From Nocardioides daejeonensis (GTDB lineage: Bacteria; Actinomycetota; Actinomycetes; Propionibacteriales; Nocardioidaceae), in the NCBI RefSeq assembly GCF_003194585.1, contig NZ_QHKZ01000010.1:59186-123185 (forward strand): DNA of 64,000 bases, given 5' to 3'. Position numbers and translations under genes: made by a program. The notes under the pieces were generated by a model. It did no database searches and was not told where the DNA came from. It worked only from the letters and a program-made list of their open reading frames with translations. Shown here piece after piece: positions 8,128-15,356 of the stretch; position 1 is the stretch's first letter; each line of letters begins with the position of its first letter.

Positions 8128-8134
8128 GGCCGGG

Positions 8135-9802
8135 TCAGATCCCGAACGTGTTCCGCGGATAGGCGGCGTTGACGTCGGTGATGATGTTGACCAGGTAGGG
8201 CACGCCCGAGGCGAAGGCGCGGTCGAGGGCGGGGCCGATCTCCCGAGGATCGGTCACCGTCTCGCCGGCCCCTCCCAGCGCGCGGACGACGCCGTCATAG
8301 GAGGTGCTGGGTGCGAGGTCGGCGGCCACGTCGTAGCCGTACAGCATCTGCATCGGCCCCTTCTCCAGGCCCCAGGCCGAGTTGTTGCCGCAGACCATGA
8401 CGACCGGAAGGTCCTGGCGCACCAGTGAGTCGACGTCCATGAGGGAGAAGCCCGCGGCGCCGTCGCCGAGGAGCAGCACCACCTGCGCGGAGGGCCGCAC
8501 CAGTCGTGCCGCCATCGCCGCACCCAGGCCGGCGCCGAGGCAGCCGTACGGGCCGGGGTCGAGCCAGCCTCCGGGGCGCTTCGGCTCGACGAACTTGCCG
8601 GCGAAGCTGACGAAGTCGCCGCCGTCCCCGACCACGACGGCGTCGTCGGCAAGCCGCGGCACCAGCTCACCGTAGATGCGGGCCGGATGCACCGGGTCCG
8701 CCTCGGCGCGCAGCAACTCGGCGTCACGGGCCGCGGCGGCGGCCACCGTCTCCTGGAGGCCTGCCACCCAGGTGCGCCAGTCCCGCGGTCCGACCCGGTC
8801 GACAGCGGTGCCGATCTCGGTCAGCACGAGCGACAGGTCGCCGTACGCCGACCCGGCGAGCTGGGCGTGGCCGCTGACCTGCCCCGCGGAGTCGGCGAGG
8901 TGCACCACCTGGGCGGCGGGGGCGCCGTCCTTGCCGCCGAAGACGCCGTAGCCGAGCCGGAAGTCGAGTGGCGTACCGACGACGATGACGAGGTCGCTGG
9001 TGCCGAGCGCCTGGCCACGTGCCTTGGTGACCAGAAGCGGGTGGCCGCCCGGCACGATGCCGCGCCCCATGCCGTTGGTGATGGCGGGCAGGCCGAGGGA
9101 CTCCACCAGCGCGAGCGCCGCCTCCTCGGCGCCGTCGGCCCAGACGTCGGTCCCGAGCACGAGCACCGGCCGCTCGGCAGCCGCCAGCAGGCGGGCGATC
9201 GCGCCGATGGCATCGCTGTCGGGTGCCTGGCGCTCACGAGCGGCCGGCCCGTCGTACGACGTCTGCGCGGAGTTGAAGAACTCGTCCATCGGCACATCGA
9301 CGAAGACCGGGCCGCGGTGGGAGGAGCCGGCAACGGTGAACGCCTCGTCCATGCCGGCGGTCACGTCGGCGGCGGTCGGCAGGGTCCGGGCGAGCTTGGA
9401 GACCGGTGCCAGGATCGGCGGCTGGTCGAGCTCCTGCAAGGAGCCCGTGCCCCAGCGGTTGGCCGGAGCACGACCGCCGACGACCACCATCGGCGAGCCG
9501 GCGAACTGGGCCTGTGCGATGGCGCTGACGCCGTTCGTCACGCCCGGCCCGGCGGTGAGCACGGCCAAGCCGGGAGTCCGGGTGAGCTTGCCGGTCGCCT
9601 CGGCGGCGAAGGCCGCGGTCTGCTCGTGGCGGACGTCCACCAACCGCATCGGCGGGTCGGCCTTCACCGCGCCGTCGTACATCGGGAAGACATGGGCGCC
9701 GGAGAGGGTGAACATGTTCTCGACCCCGTGCGCCCGGGCGACGGCGACGGCGAGCTCGCCGGCGTGCCCGGAGAGAGAGGACGGGGATGTGATCTCGGTC
9801 AT
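8135..9802 (-). CDS. thiamine-diphosphate-dependent enzyme, acetolactate synthase/2-hydroxyacyl-CoA lyase-like
   Basis: A 555-residue ThDP enzyme. The catalytic Glu lies in VRHEQTAAFAAEA, the N-terminal PYR domain includes TAGPGVTNG, and the C-terminal PP domain has GDGAAGFSLMDVDSLVRQ ending at CGNN (the GDG-Nx metal and diphosphate motif). Similar actinobacterial proteins are often called IlvG, but they lack a proven role in valine synthesis and resemble 2-hydroxyacyl-CoA lyases or oxalyl-CoA-type enzymes. It is alone on the minus strand and converges on the amidohydrolase. The reaction is uncertain. Confidence 0.83.
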   Translation of the reverse strand: MTEITSPSSLSGHAGELAVAVARAHGVENMFTLSGAHVFPMYDGAVKADPPMRLVDVRHEQTAAFAAEATGKLTRTPGLAVLTAGPGVTNGVSAIAQAQFAGSPMVVVGGRAPANRWGTGSLQELDQPPILAPVSKLARTLPTAADVTAGMDEAFTVAGSSHRGPVFVDVPMDEFFNSAQTSYDGPAARERQAPDSDAIGAIARLLAAAERPVLVLGTDVWADGAEEAALALVESLGLPAITNGMGRGIVPGGHPLLVTKARGQALGTSDLVIVVGTPLDFRLGYGVFGGKDGAPAAQVVHLADSAGQVSGHAQLAGSAYGDLSLVLTEIGTAVDRVGPRDWRTWVAGLQETVAAAAARDAELLRAEADPVHPARIYGELVPRLADDAVVVGDGGDFVSFAGKFVEPKRPGGWLDPGPYGCLGAGLGAAMAARLVRPSAQVVLLLGDGAAGFSLMDVDSLVRQDLPVVMVCGNNSAWGLEKGPMQMLYGYDVAADLAPSTSYDGVVRALGGAGETVTDPREIGPALDRAFASGVPYLVNIITDVNAAYPRNTFGI

Positions 9803-9826
9803 GTGTCCGAGACTACGGGCTCACAC

Positions 9827-10672
9827 TCAGTGTTTGCGGGGAGACAGGTGTGCCGGGTTGCTGAGTCGCAGCGCGTCGACCAGCACCAGGAGCTGGTCCG
9901 CGCGGTCCTTCGGGCGTCGGGAGCCGAGGGAGAGCTGCAGGTGGAGCGCGCGGAGGAAGGCCTGGGGGAGCAGGGTGAGAGGGTAGGGATTCTCGTCGTC
10001 GTACGCCGGTGTGGCGGCCTCCGCGATGCGCTGCGTCCAGGGCTCGAAGAGCTCGAGCGGCACCAGGTCGCGGCGCAGGATCCGTAGCGTCGCGGCGGCC
10101 AGCCGATCGGGCTCGCCCGCCTCGATCACCATGCCTGTCGGCAGCACGACACGCTCCCCGAGCACGTCGAGGAGGACCGTGAGCTCGGCCAGGTCCAGGT
10201 GGGGCGAGTCGGCGATGGCTCCGATCGCGTCCGAGCCGTGGGCCAGCGCATGTGCCCAGCCCTTGCCGGGCACGAAGCCGCGGAGATCGCGCTCCCCGAG
10301 GAACCAACCGGCGAGCCGGTCGCCCCAGGTGAGGATGCGGTCGGCAGTGAGCGCTCCGGTCCGGTTGTCCCGCTCGATGCACTCGGTGAGCACCAACGCG
10401 GAGTAGCTCCGCCTGAAGACGCTGTCGGTGCCGACCTCCCCGAGCCCCCGCTCCAGGCCGGCGGCCATGCCGTCGCCCAGCCCGGGCAGCAGGTCGTCGT
10501 AGACCCCGCGGCTGATCCAGCCGGCAAGCACCTCGTAGGCGGTGCGGTCACGACGACCGGGGTCGGTGCTGCCGAGCATCGCGGTCAGCTCGGCGGTCAG
10601 GTCGTCCAAGGGCCGGTCGGGTGGGACGCGGAGCCCGCTGGCTCTCACCTCGTCCCAGTACGCCGATGCCAT
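9827..10672 (-). CDS. DUF2785 domain protein
   Basis: A 281-residue helical protein without a signal peptide. The pattern (YEVLAGWISRGVYDD; FRRSYSALVLTECIERDN; GKGWAHALAHGSDAIGAIA) matches the DUF2785 family, which has a HEAT-like fold and no known function. The ATG at 10672 is chosen over a longer frame because the extension reads into the control region of the divergent pdtaS gene. It lies 24 bases beyond the start of the ThDP gene on the same strand. Confidence 0.75.
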   Translation of the reverse strand: MASAYWDEVRASGLRVPPDRPLDDLTAELTAMLGSTDPGRRDRTAYEVLAGWISRGVYDDLLPGLGDGMAAGLERGLGEVGTDSVFRRSYSALVLTECIERDNRTGALTADRILTWGDRLAGWFLGERDLRGFVPGKGWAHALAHGSDAIGAIADSPHLDLAELTVLLDVLGERVVLPTGMVIEAGEPDRLAAATLRILRRDLVPLELFEPWTQRIAEAATPAYDDENPYPLTLLPQAFLRALHLQLSLGSRRPKDRADQLLVLVDALRLSNPAHLSPRKH

Positions 10673-10758
10673 GGACACCAGTTTGCCAGCCCGAGGCGGT
10701 CGACGCCGAAAGCCCGCCGACTCTCCCCAACGCCGCGCGCCCACTGCCGACGTACCCA

Positions 10759-10799
10759 CCGAACTGGTCACCGGCTCCGGCGGAGGCCGACCAGTTCGG
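10759..10799. promoter_or_regulatory. inverted repeat between the DUF2785 gene and pdtaS
   Basis: CCGAACTGGTC (10759-10769) and GACCAGTTCGG (10789-10799) are a perfect 11-bp inverted repeat, 19 bases apart. It lies just upstream of a TATGCT box (10815-10820) seven bases before the pdtaS ATG. It may be an operator for either divergent gene or a structured leader. Confidence 0.45.
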
Positions 10800-10826
10800 C
10801 TGGCGCGTCGTCTCTATGCTGAGGCC

Positions 10827-12299
10827 ATGGCGACCCTGGACGACCTCGTCGAGTCCCGCACCGACCTGGATGCCGACGACGTGGTCTGGCTGCACCGGCT
10901 GACCGCCGACTGGCAGATCATCGCCGACCTCGCCTTCGCCGATCTGGTGCTCTGGCTCCCGGACCGCGACCGCTCCGGCTTCTGGGCGGCCGGTCAGATG
11001 CGCCCGACGACCGGGCCGACGGCACTGCACGACGACGTGGTCGGCACCTTCGTCGCCTGGAACAAGGACCACATGCTGCGGCGGGCCTTCGAGCACGGGC
11101 GGCTGGTGCGCGAGGGAGACCCGGAGTGGCGCTCCGACATCCCGGTCCGGGTGGAGACGATCCCGGTGCGACGTGGTGATCGGGTGATCGCGGTGGTTGC
11201 TCGCAACACGAACCTGCTCGGCGTACGCACGCCCAGTCAGCTGGAGCTCGCCTACCTGGAGGCGGCCGCCGACCTCAACCAGATGATCGAGCGCGGCAGC
11301 TTCCCCAGCACCGGCGCGCGCAGCGCCCATGCCGACACCCCGCGGGTCGGTGACGGCTTTGTGCGGATCGACGCAGAGGGGCGCGTTGCCTATGCCTCAC
11401 CGAATGCTCAGAGCGTGTACCGCAAGCTCGGTCATACCGGCGACCTCACCAGCCACGTGCTGGCCGACCTCACCCGGCAACTGGTGCCCCCGAAGCTCCG
11501 CCCCGACGAGGAGACGCTCAGCGCCGTCCTGGGCGGCCGTGCGCATCGCGACACCGAGATCGACGCCGACGGGGTCAGCCTGATCGCCCGGGCGATCCCG
11601 CTGCGTCCACAGGGAGAGCACAGCGGCTCGCTCGTGCTGCTGCGCGACGTCACTGATCTACGCCGCCGTGACCGTGAACTGGTCACCAAGGACGCCACGA
11701 TCCGCGAGATCCACCACCGGGTGAAGAACAATCTGCAGACGGTGGCCGCCCTGCTCCGTCTCCAGGCACGCCGCATGAACAACCCGGACGCGAAGAGCGC
11801 CCTCGAGGAGGCGGTACGCCGCGTCGGATCGATCGCCATCGTCCACGAGACCTTGAGCCAGGCGGTGGAGGAGAACGTCGACTTCGACGAGATCGTCGAG
11901 CGTCTGGGCCACATGGTGACCGACGTGAGCACGGTGGGGGAGCAGGTGCGCGTGGAGCGGGTCGGCAGCGTAGGCGTGCTCCCCTCGGAGACGGCGACGG
12001 CGCTGGCGATGGTGATCACCGAAGTGCTTCAGAACGCGGTCGAGCACGGCTATCGGGACGGCGACACCGGCCGGATCCGCTTGGTCGCCGACCGCCTGGT
12101 CGGTCGCCTGCACCTGGTGCTGGAGGACGACGGCTGCGGTCTCCCCGCCGGGTTCGACCTCGACACCAGCACCAGCCTCGGGCTCTCCATCGTGCGTACG
12201 CTGGTCGAGTCCGAGCTCGGTGGCATCCTGGCGATCGAGCCGGCGCACCCGCCGCTTAGCCACGGCACCCGCGTCACCCTCGACCTGCCGCTCGCCTGA
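10827..12299 (+). CDS. pdtaS: PdtaS-like sensor histidine kinase
   Basis: A soluble 490-residue kinase. An N-terminal GAF-like domain (to about 160) is followed by a PAS-like domain (about 180-285), then the HisKA_2 box EIHHRVKNNLQTVAALLRLQ with the phospho-acceptor at His296/297. The HATPase domain has an N-box (MVITEVLQNAVEHGY) and a G-box (EDDGCGLP). In mycobacteria PdtaS phosphorylates the RNA-binding antiterminator PdtaR, and its gene adjoins whiB1 and the sigH region. The same neighbourhood is seen here. No RBS precedes the ATG, so translation is probably leaderless. Confidence 0.88.
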   Translation: MATLDDLVESRTDLDADDVVWLHRLTADWQIIADLAFADLVLWLPDRDRSGFWAAGQMRPTTGPTALHDDVVGTFVAWNKDHMLRRAFEHGRLVREGDPEWRSDIPVRVETIPVRRGDRVIAVVARNTNLLGVRTPSQLELAYLEAAADLNQMIERGSFPSTGARSAHADTPRVGDGFVRIDAEGRVAYASPNAQSVYRKLGHTGDLTSHVLADLTRQLVPPKLRPDEETLSAVLGGRAHRDTEIDADGVSLIARAIPLRPQGEHSGSLVLLRDVTDLRRRDRELVTKDATIREIHHRVKNNLQTVAALLRLQARRMNNPDAKSALEEAVRRVGSIAIVHETLSQAVEENVDFDEIVERLGHMVTDVSTVGEQVRVERVGSVGVLPSETATALAMVITEVLQNAVEHGYRDGDTGRIRLVADRLVGRLHLVLEDDGCGLPAGFDLDTSTSLGLSIVRTLVESELGGILAIEPAHPPLSHGTRVTLDLPLA

Positions 12300-12311
12300 G
12301 AGCGGCGGAGA

Positions 12312-12563
12312 TCAGGCGGTCCGCACCCGGGCTCGCGCGTTGCGACGCTTCAGCGCGCGCCGCTCGTCCTCGCCGAGGCCGCCCCAGACGCCGTGGTCCT
12401 GTCCCGCCTCGAGCGCCCACGCGAGACACTGCTCGCGCACGTCGCAACGACGGCACACCTGCTTGGCCTCCTCGATCTGGAGGATGGCCGGACCGGTGTT
12501 GCCGATCGGGAAGAACAGCTCCGGATCCTCGTCGAGGCATGCGGAACGATGGCGCCAATCCAT
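12312..12563 (-). CDS. whiB1: WhiB1 iron-sulfur transcription factor
   Basis: An 83-residue WhiB protein with the four cluster cysteines Cys9, Cys37, Cys40 and Cys46 (CxxC plus CxxxxxC spacing). The GVWGG turn follows, then a basic C-terminal tail (RRALKRRNARARVRTA) for DNA contact. WhiB1 holds a nitric-oxide-sensitive [4Fe-4S] cluster and partners with the primary sigma factor. The sequence is closest to the WhiB1 subclass. It converges on pdtaS with 12 bases between stops, the order known from mycobacteria. Confidence 0.93.
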   Translation of the reverse strand: MDWRHRSACLDEDPELFFPIGNTGPAILQIEEAKQVCRRCDVREQCLAWALEAGQDHGVWGGLGEDERRALKRRNARARVRTA

Positions 12564-12738
12564 GGCCGGGGAACTCCCTCTGGTTGCGGTGGTCGCCCTG
12601 TGGTGAGGGCGCGGGAAAAAGATCTGGGCGCGGGCAGGTCAGGTGACCCATCACGGGCGCACGGACAAGATTCGCAAGAGAAGCGCCGGTAGACAACCCC
12701 TTCGCGAGGTCACTTTGGTCACAGATACGCTCTGATCC

Positions 12739-13122
12739 GTGAAACATCCCGTCGCCGCACCGCCCGCACCCCTGGTCGTGGCCCTCTCTCTCGCCGCGAT
12801 CGAGGGCGTGCTCCTCATCGGCTACGGGATCCTGGAGCTGGCCAACACCGTGGGATCCAGGCCGGCAGTCGGGCTCACCACCGCCGCCTTCTTCGGCCTG
12901 TACGGCGCGGGCCTGGTCTTCTGTGCCTATGCGCTGCACCGCGGCAGCTCCTGGGCGCGCAGCCCGGTCCTGCTGGCTCAGCTCATCCAGCTCGGCGTGG
13001 CGTGGAGCTTCCGAGGCGGCAGCACCGTGGCGGTGGCTGCGGCACTGCTGACGGTCGCCGTCGTGACGCTGATCGGGCTCCTGCATCCGCAGAGCATCGA
13101 CTACCTCTCCGACGAGGAGTAG
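12739..13122 (+). CDS. small integral membrane protein
   Basis: This 127-residue protein has four predicted membrane segments, around residues 12-36, 47-68, 77-92 and 97-115, and the short acidic tail DYLSDEE. No catalytic motif is visible. A TACGCT box at 12726-12731 lies seven bases before the GTG, and there is no RBS, so it is probably leaderless. It is divergent from whiB1 and ends one base before the convergent SigF-like gene. Comparable unnamed proteins occur near whiB1 in other actinobacteria (recollection). Confidence 0.75.
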   Translation: MKHPVAAPPAPLVVALSLAAIEGVLLIGYGILELANTVGSRPAVGLTTAAFFGLYGAGLVFCAYALHRGSSWARSPVLLAQLIQLGVAWSFRGGSTVAVAAALLTVAVVTLIGLLHPQSIDYLSDEE

Positions 13123-13123
13123 C

Positions 13124-13918
13124 TCAGCCCGGCTCCTCCATCGCCTCGCGCAGGTGCGCGATCGTGCGAGTCAGCAGCCGAGAGACATGCATCTGGCTGA
13201 TCCCCACCTCGGTGGCGATCTGCGACTGCGTCATGTTCTTGAAGAAGCGCAGCATCAGGATGTTCTTCTCCCGGGGCGGAAGCGCCGCCAGCAGCGGCTT
13301 GAGCGACTCGCGCAGCTCCACGTGCTCCAGACCGTCGTCCTCGACGCCCAAGGTGTCCAACATGGTGAGCGCGCCGTCCTCGGAGCTGTCGCCGGCGTCG
13401 AGGGAGAGTGTGGAGTAGGCGTTGCCGGACTCCAGCCCGTCGACCACGTCCTCGACCGAGCAGCCGATCGCCTCGGCCAGCTCGGAGGCGGTCGGGGAAC
13501 GACCGAGAGACTGCGTGAGCTCGGCGGTGGTGGAGCTGATCCGCATCCGCAGCTCCTGGAGCCGGCGTGGCACGCGGATCGCCCAGCCCTTGTCGCGGAA
13601 GTAGCGCTTGATCTCACCGATGATCGTCGGCGTCGCGTAGGTCGAGAACTCGACCCCACGCTCGAGGTCGAAGCGGTCGACCGCCTTGATCAGGCCGATC
13701 GTGCCGACCTGCACCAGGTCCTCGTAGGGCTCGCCGCGGTTGCGGAACCTGCGGGCGCAGTGGTCGACCAGCGGAAGGTGCAGCCGGATCAGGTCGTTGC
13801 GTACCGCCTCATGCCGATGTGCTGCCTCCGGGTCGCTCAGCTCGGCGAAGAGCGCTGCGCTCCGGGCCTTCACCGCGGCGAGCTGGGTCTCGGGCGGGCT
13901 GCCGCTCTCGTCAGTCAT
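13124..13918 (-). CDS. SigB/SigF/SigG-family RNA polymerase sigma factor
   Basis: A 264-residue group-3 sigma factor. Region 2 contains YEDLVQVGTIGLIKAVDRFD and FSTYATPTIIGEIKRYFRDK. Region 3 reads VPRRLQELRMRISSTTAELT, and region 4 ends MTQSQIATEVGISQMHVSRL. This is the general-stress/sporulation type controlled by partner switching. The gene directly upstream (9-base gap) encodes an RsbW-like anti-sigma protein, as in the usfX-sigF pair of mycobacteria. The exact paralogue name is not decided. Confidence 0.93.
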   Translation of the reverse strand: MTDESGSPPETQLAAVKARSAALFAELSDPEAAHRHEAVRNDLIRLHLPLVDHCARRFRNRGEPYEDLVQVGTIGLIKAVDRFDLERGVEFSTYATPTIIGEIKRYFRDKGWAIRVPRRLQELRMRISSTTAELTQSLGRSPTASELAEAIGCSVEDVVDGLESGNAYSTLSLDAGDSSEDGALTMLDTLGVEDDGLEHVELRESLKPLLAALPPREKNILMLRFFKNMTQSQIATEVGISQMHVSRLLTRTIAHLREAMEEPG

Positions 13919-13927
13919 CTCGGCCCC

Positions 13928-14302
13928 TCAGAACGCGGCCAGGGACACGATCGTGAACGTCACCACCAGGTGGCCGTCCTCGACGTCGCTGGCGGCATCG
14001 ACGGTCAGGGCAGAGAGCACCTGCCAGGCGAAGTCGTCGCGCTCGACCGGTGCCGGGTCGGTGACCGGTCCGCTGACGCGCACGGTCAGCCGGCCCTCGC
14101 CGAACGCGAAGGCGGTCGCGAGCGTGCCCCCGGGAGTCGCCTGGGCCAGCACCAGCCCGGCGGCCTCACTGATCGCCATCCGCAGGTCTTCCAGGTCATC
14201 GACGGTGAAGTCGAGCCGAGCGGCCAGGCTCACCGCGGTGGCGCGGAGGACGGAGACGAAGGCTGCTTCGGCGGGCAGGCTCAACTCGGCATCGGGACGC
14301 AT
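13928..14302 (-). CDS. RsbW-like anti-sigma factor with degenerate ATP-binding site
   Basis: A 124-residue protein with the overall layout of a GHKL anti-sigma factor. The helix DDLEDLRMAISEAAGLVL corresponds to the kinase N-box helix, but the Asn that binds magnesium (four residues after Glu in SEAVTN-type motifs) is Leu here, and no DxGxG box is visible. It probably binds the adjacent sigma factor and may lack kinase activity. It lies immediately upstream of the sigma gene on the same strand. The ATG at 14302 is chosen because longer frames run into the sodN terminator. Confidence 0.75.
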   Translation of the reverse strand: MRPDAELSLPAEAAFVSVLRATAVSLAARLDFTVDDLEDLRMAISEAAGLVLAQATPGGTLATAFAFGEGRLTVRVSGPVTDPAPVERDDFAWQVLSALTVDAASDVEDGHLVVTFTIVSLAAF

Positions 14303-14340
14303 GGGACCAACCTTGCCAGAACGAGTCCCCGGCAAACGCA

Positions 14341-14379
14341 GCGGCGGCGGTGGAGTCACGAGAACTCCACCGCCGCCGC
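14341..14379 (-). terminator. strong hairpin between sodN and the RsbW-like gene
   Basis: A perfect 16-bp GC-rich stem: left arm 14341-14356, loop 14357-14363 (CACGAGA), right arm 14364-14379 (ACTCCACCGCCGCCGC). It lies 37 bases downstream of the sodN stop on the minus strand and separates it from the sigma-factor operon. Confidence 0.75.
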
Positions 14380-14388
14380 CGGGGAAAA

Positions 14389-14410
14389 GAAGCTGACTCG
14401 CGTCAGCTTC
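14389..14410 (-). terminator. second hairpin directly after sodN
   Basis: GAAGCTGAC (14389-14397) and GTCAGCTTC (14402-14410) form a 9-bp stem with a four-base loop. It begins six bases after the sodN stop and is followed by the larger hairpin at 14341-14379. It could stabilise the 3' end of the sodN mRNA or add to termination. Confidence 0.5.
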
Positions 14411-14415
14411 GTTCC

Positions 14416-14826
14416 TCAGCCCTTCTTCGTCGCCCAGAAGATCTCGGCGATCTCGTCGATCTTGGCGAGCAGCTGGTCGGCCGCCTCGGCGTCGAGCGTG
14501 CCCTTGGTGCCGCCGGCGCCGGCGAGCTTGGTCGCCTCGTTGACGAGGGTGTGCAGCTGCGGGTAGGCCTCGAAGTGCGGGGGCTTGAAGTAGTCGGTCC
14601 ACAGCACCCAGAGGTGGTGCTTGACGAGCTCCGAGCGCTCCTCCTTGATGATCAGGGCGCGGGTCCGGAAGTCCGGGTCGTCGTTGTCGGCGACCTTGGC
14701 GATGAGAGCCTTGATCGACTCGGCCTCGATGCGGGCCTGGGCGGGGTCGTAGACACCGCAGGGCAGGTCGCAGTGAGCCTGGACCTCGAGCGTGGGGGCG
14801 AACAGACGCGCAAACATGCGTGACAA
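14416..14826 (-). CDS. sodN: nickel-containing superoxide dismutase
   Basis: A 136-residue pro-enzyme. The nickel hook HCDLPCGVYDP starts at residue 19, so a short propeptide must be removed to expose the His whose amine and side chain bind nickel with the two cysteines. The rest is the four-helix bundle of Ni-SOD, ending IAEIFWATKKG. It detoxifies superoxide in the cytoplasm. The divergent neighbour encodes the probable maturation peptidase. GAGAGG nine bases upstream serves as RBS. Confidence 0.96.
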   Translation of the reverse strand: MSRMFARLFAPTLEVQAHCDLPCGVYDPAQARIEAESIKALIAKVADNDDPDFRTRALIIKEERSELVKHHLWVLWTDYFKPPHFEAYPQLHTLVNEATKLAGAGGTKGTLDAEAADQLLAKIDEIAEIFWATKKG

Positions 14827-14871
14827 CCTCTCGGCAGGGGGATGAGTCGTACTGATGCGACACTACTCCGC

Positions 14872-15243
14872 ATGCGCGACGGGGCGAAGCGTGGTGTCCA
14901 GGGTCGGCGACGATGGGGGTTCGCCGTCGTTCGCGGTCGCTCCATGGAGCCCACTCTGCGAGGCGGCGACCGGCTACTGGTGCGGCATGGCGCTCGACCG
15001 GCGCCTGGCGACCTGGTGGTCGCCCGCTTCCCCGATGGGGCGATCGTGGTGAAGAGGGCCGTGGAGATGAGGCCGACGCGCTCCGGGAGCCCCGGCTGGT
15101 GGTTGCTCAGCGACAACCCCGCCGAGGGCGTGGACTCCCGTCATCGGGGCGTGATCCCCGCTGACGACGTACTCGCGGTGGTACGGCGTCGGGTCTGGCC
15201 GTTCCACAGGTGGGGCAGGGCAGGAGGCGTGGCTCCCGTGTGA
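14872..15243 (+). CDS. sodX: S26-family peptidase, probable Ni-SOD maturation protease
   Basis: This protein of about 123 residues has the signal-peptidase motif GRSMEPTL with the catalytic Ser, and the general-base Lys in AIVVKRAVE. It ends with SDNPAEGVDSRHRGVIPADD, typical of S26 enzymes. No membrane anchor is seen, as in SodX proteins that trim pro-SodN. A start at 14842 is also open but would leave only 15 bases to the divergent sodN, so 14872 is preferred. Function is inferred from family and from its position opposite sodN. Confidence 0.85.
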   Translation: MRDGAKRGVQGRRRWGFAVVRGRSMEPTLRGGDRLLVRHGARPAPGDLVVARFPDGAIVVKRAVEMRPTRSGSPGWWLLSDNPAEGVDSRHRGVIPADDVLAVVRRRVWPFHRWGRAGGVAPV

Positions 15244-15356
15244 CAGGATGGTGGGTTGGGAAGACCCCCTCGGTCCCATTCGTTTCTCACGCCCGACATG
15301 CGTGCCTCGCGACGGACCTCACGTCCACCCGCCCCGCAGACCGAAAGCCGCCCCAT

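Noticed and set aside
8687..10087. A 466-codon plus-strand frame across the ThDP and DUF2785 genes
   Set aside because: Runs antisense through two better-supported genes and lacks similarity to any family I know.
12690..12738. CRP/FNR-type site near whiB1 (GGTCACTTTGGTCAC)
   Set aside because: The two GGTCAC blocks are direct, not inverted, so the palindrome needed for TGTGA-N6-TCACA is missing.
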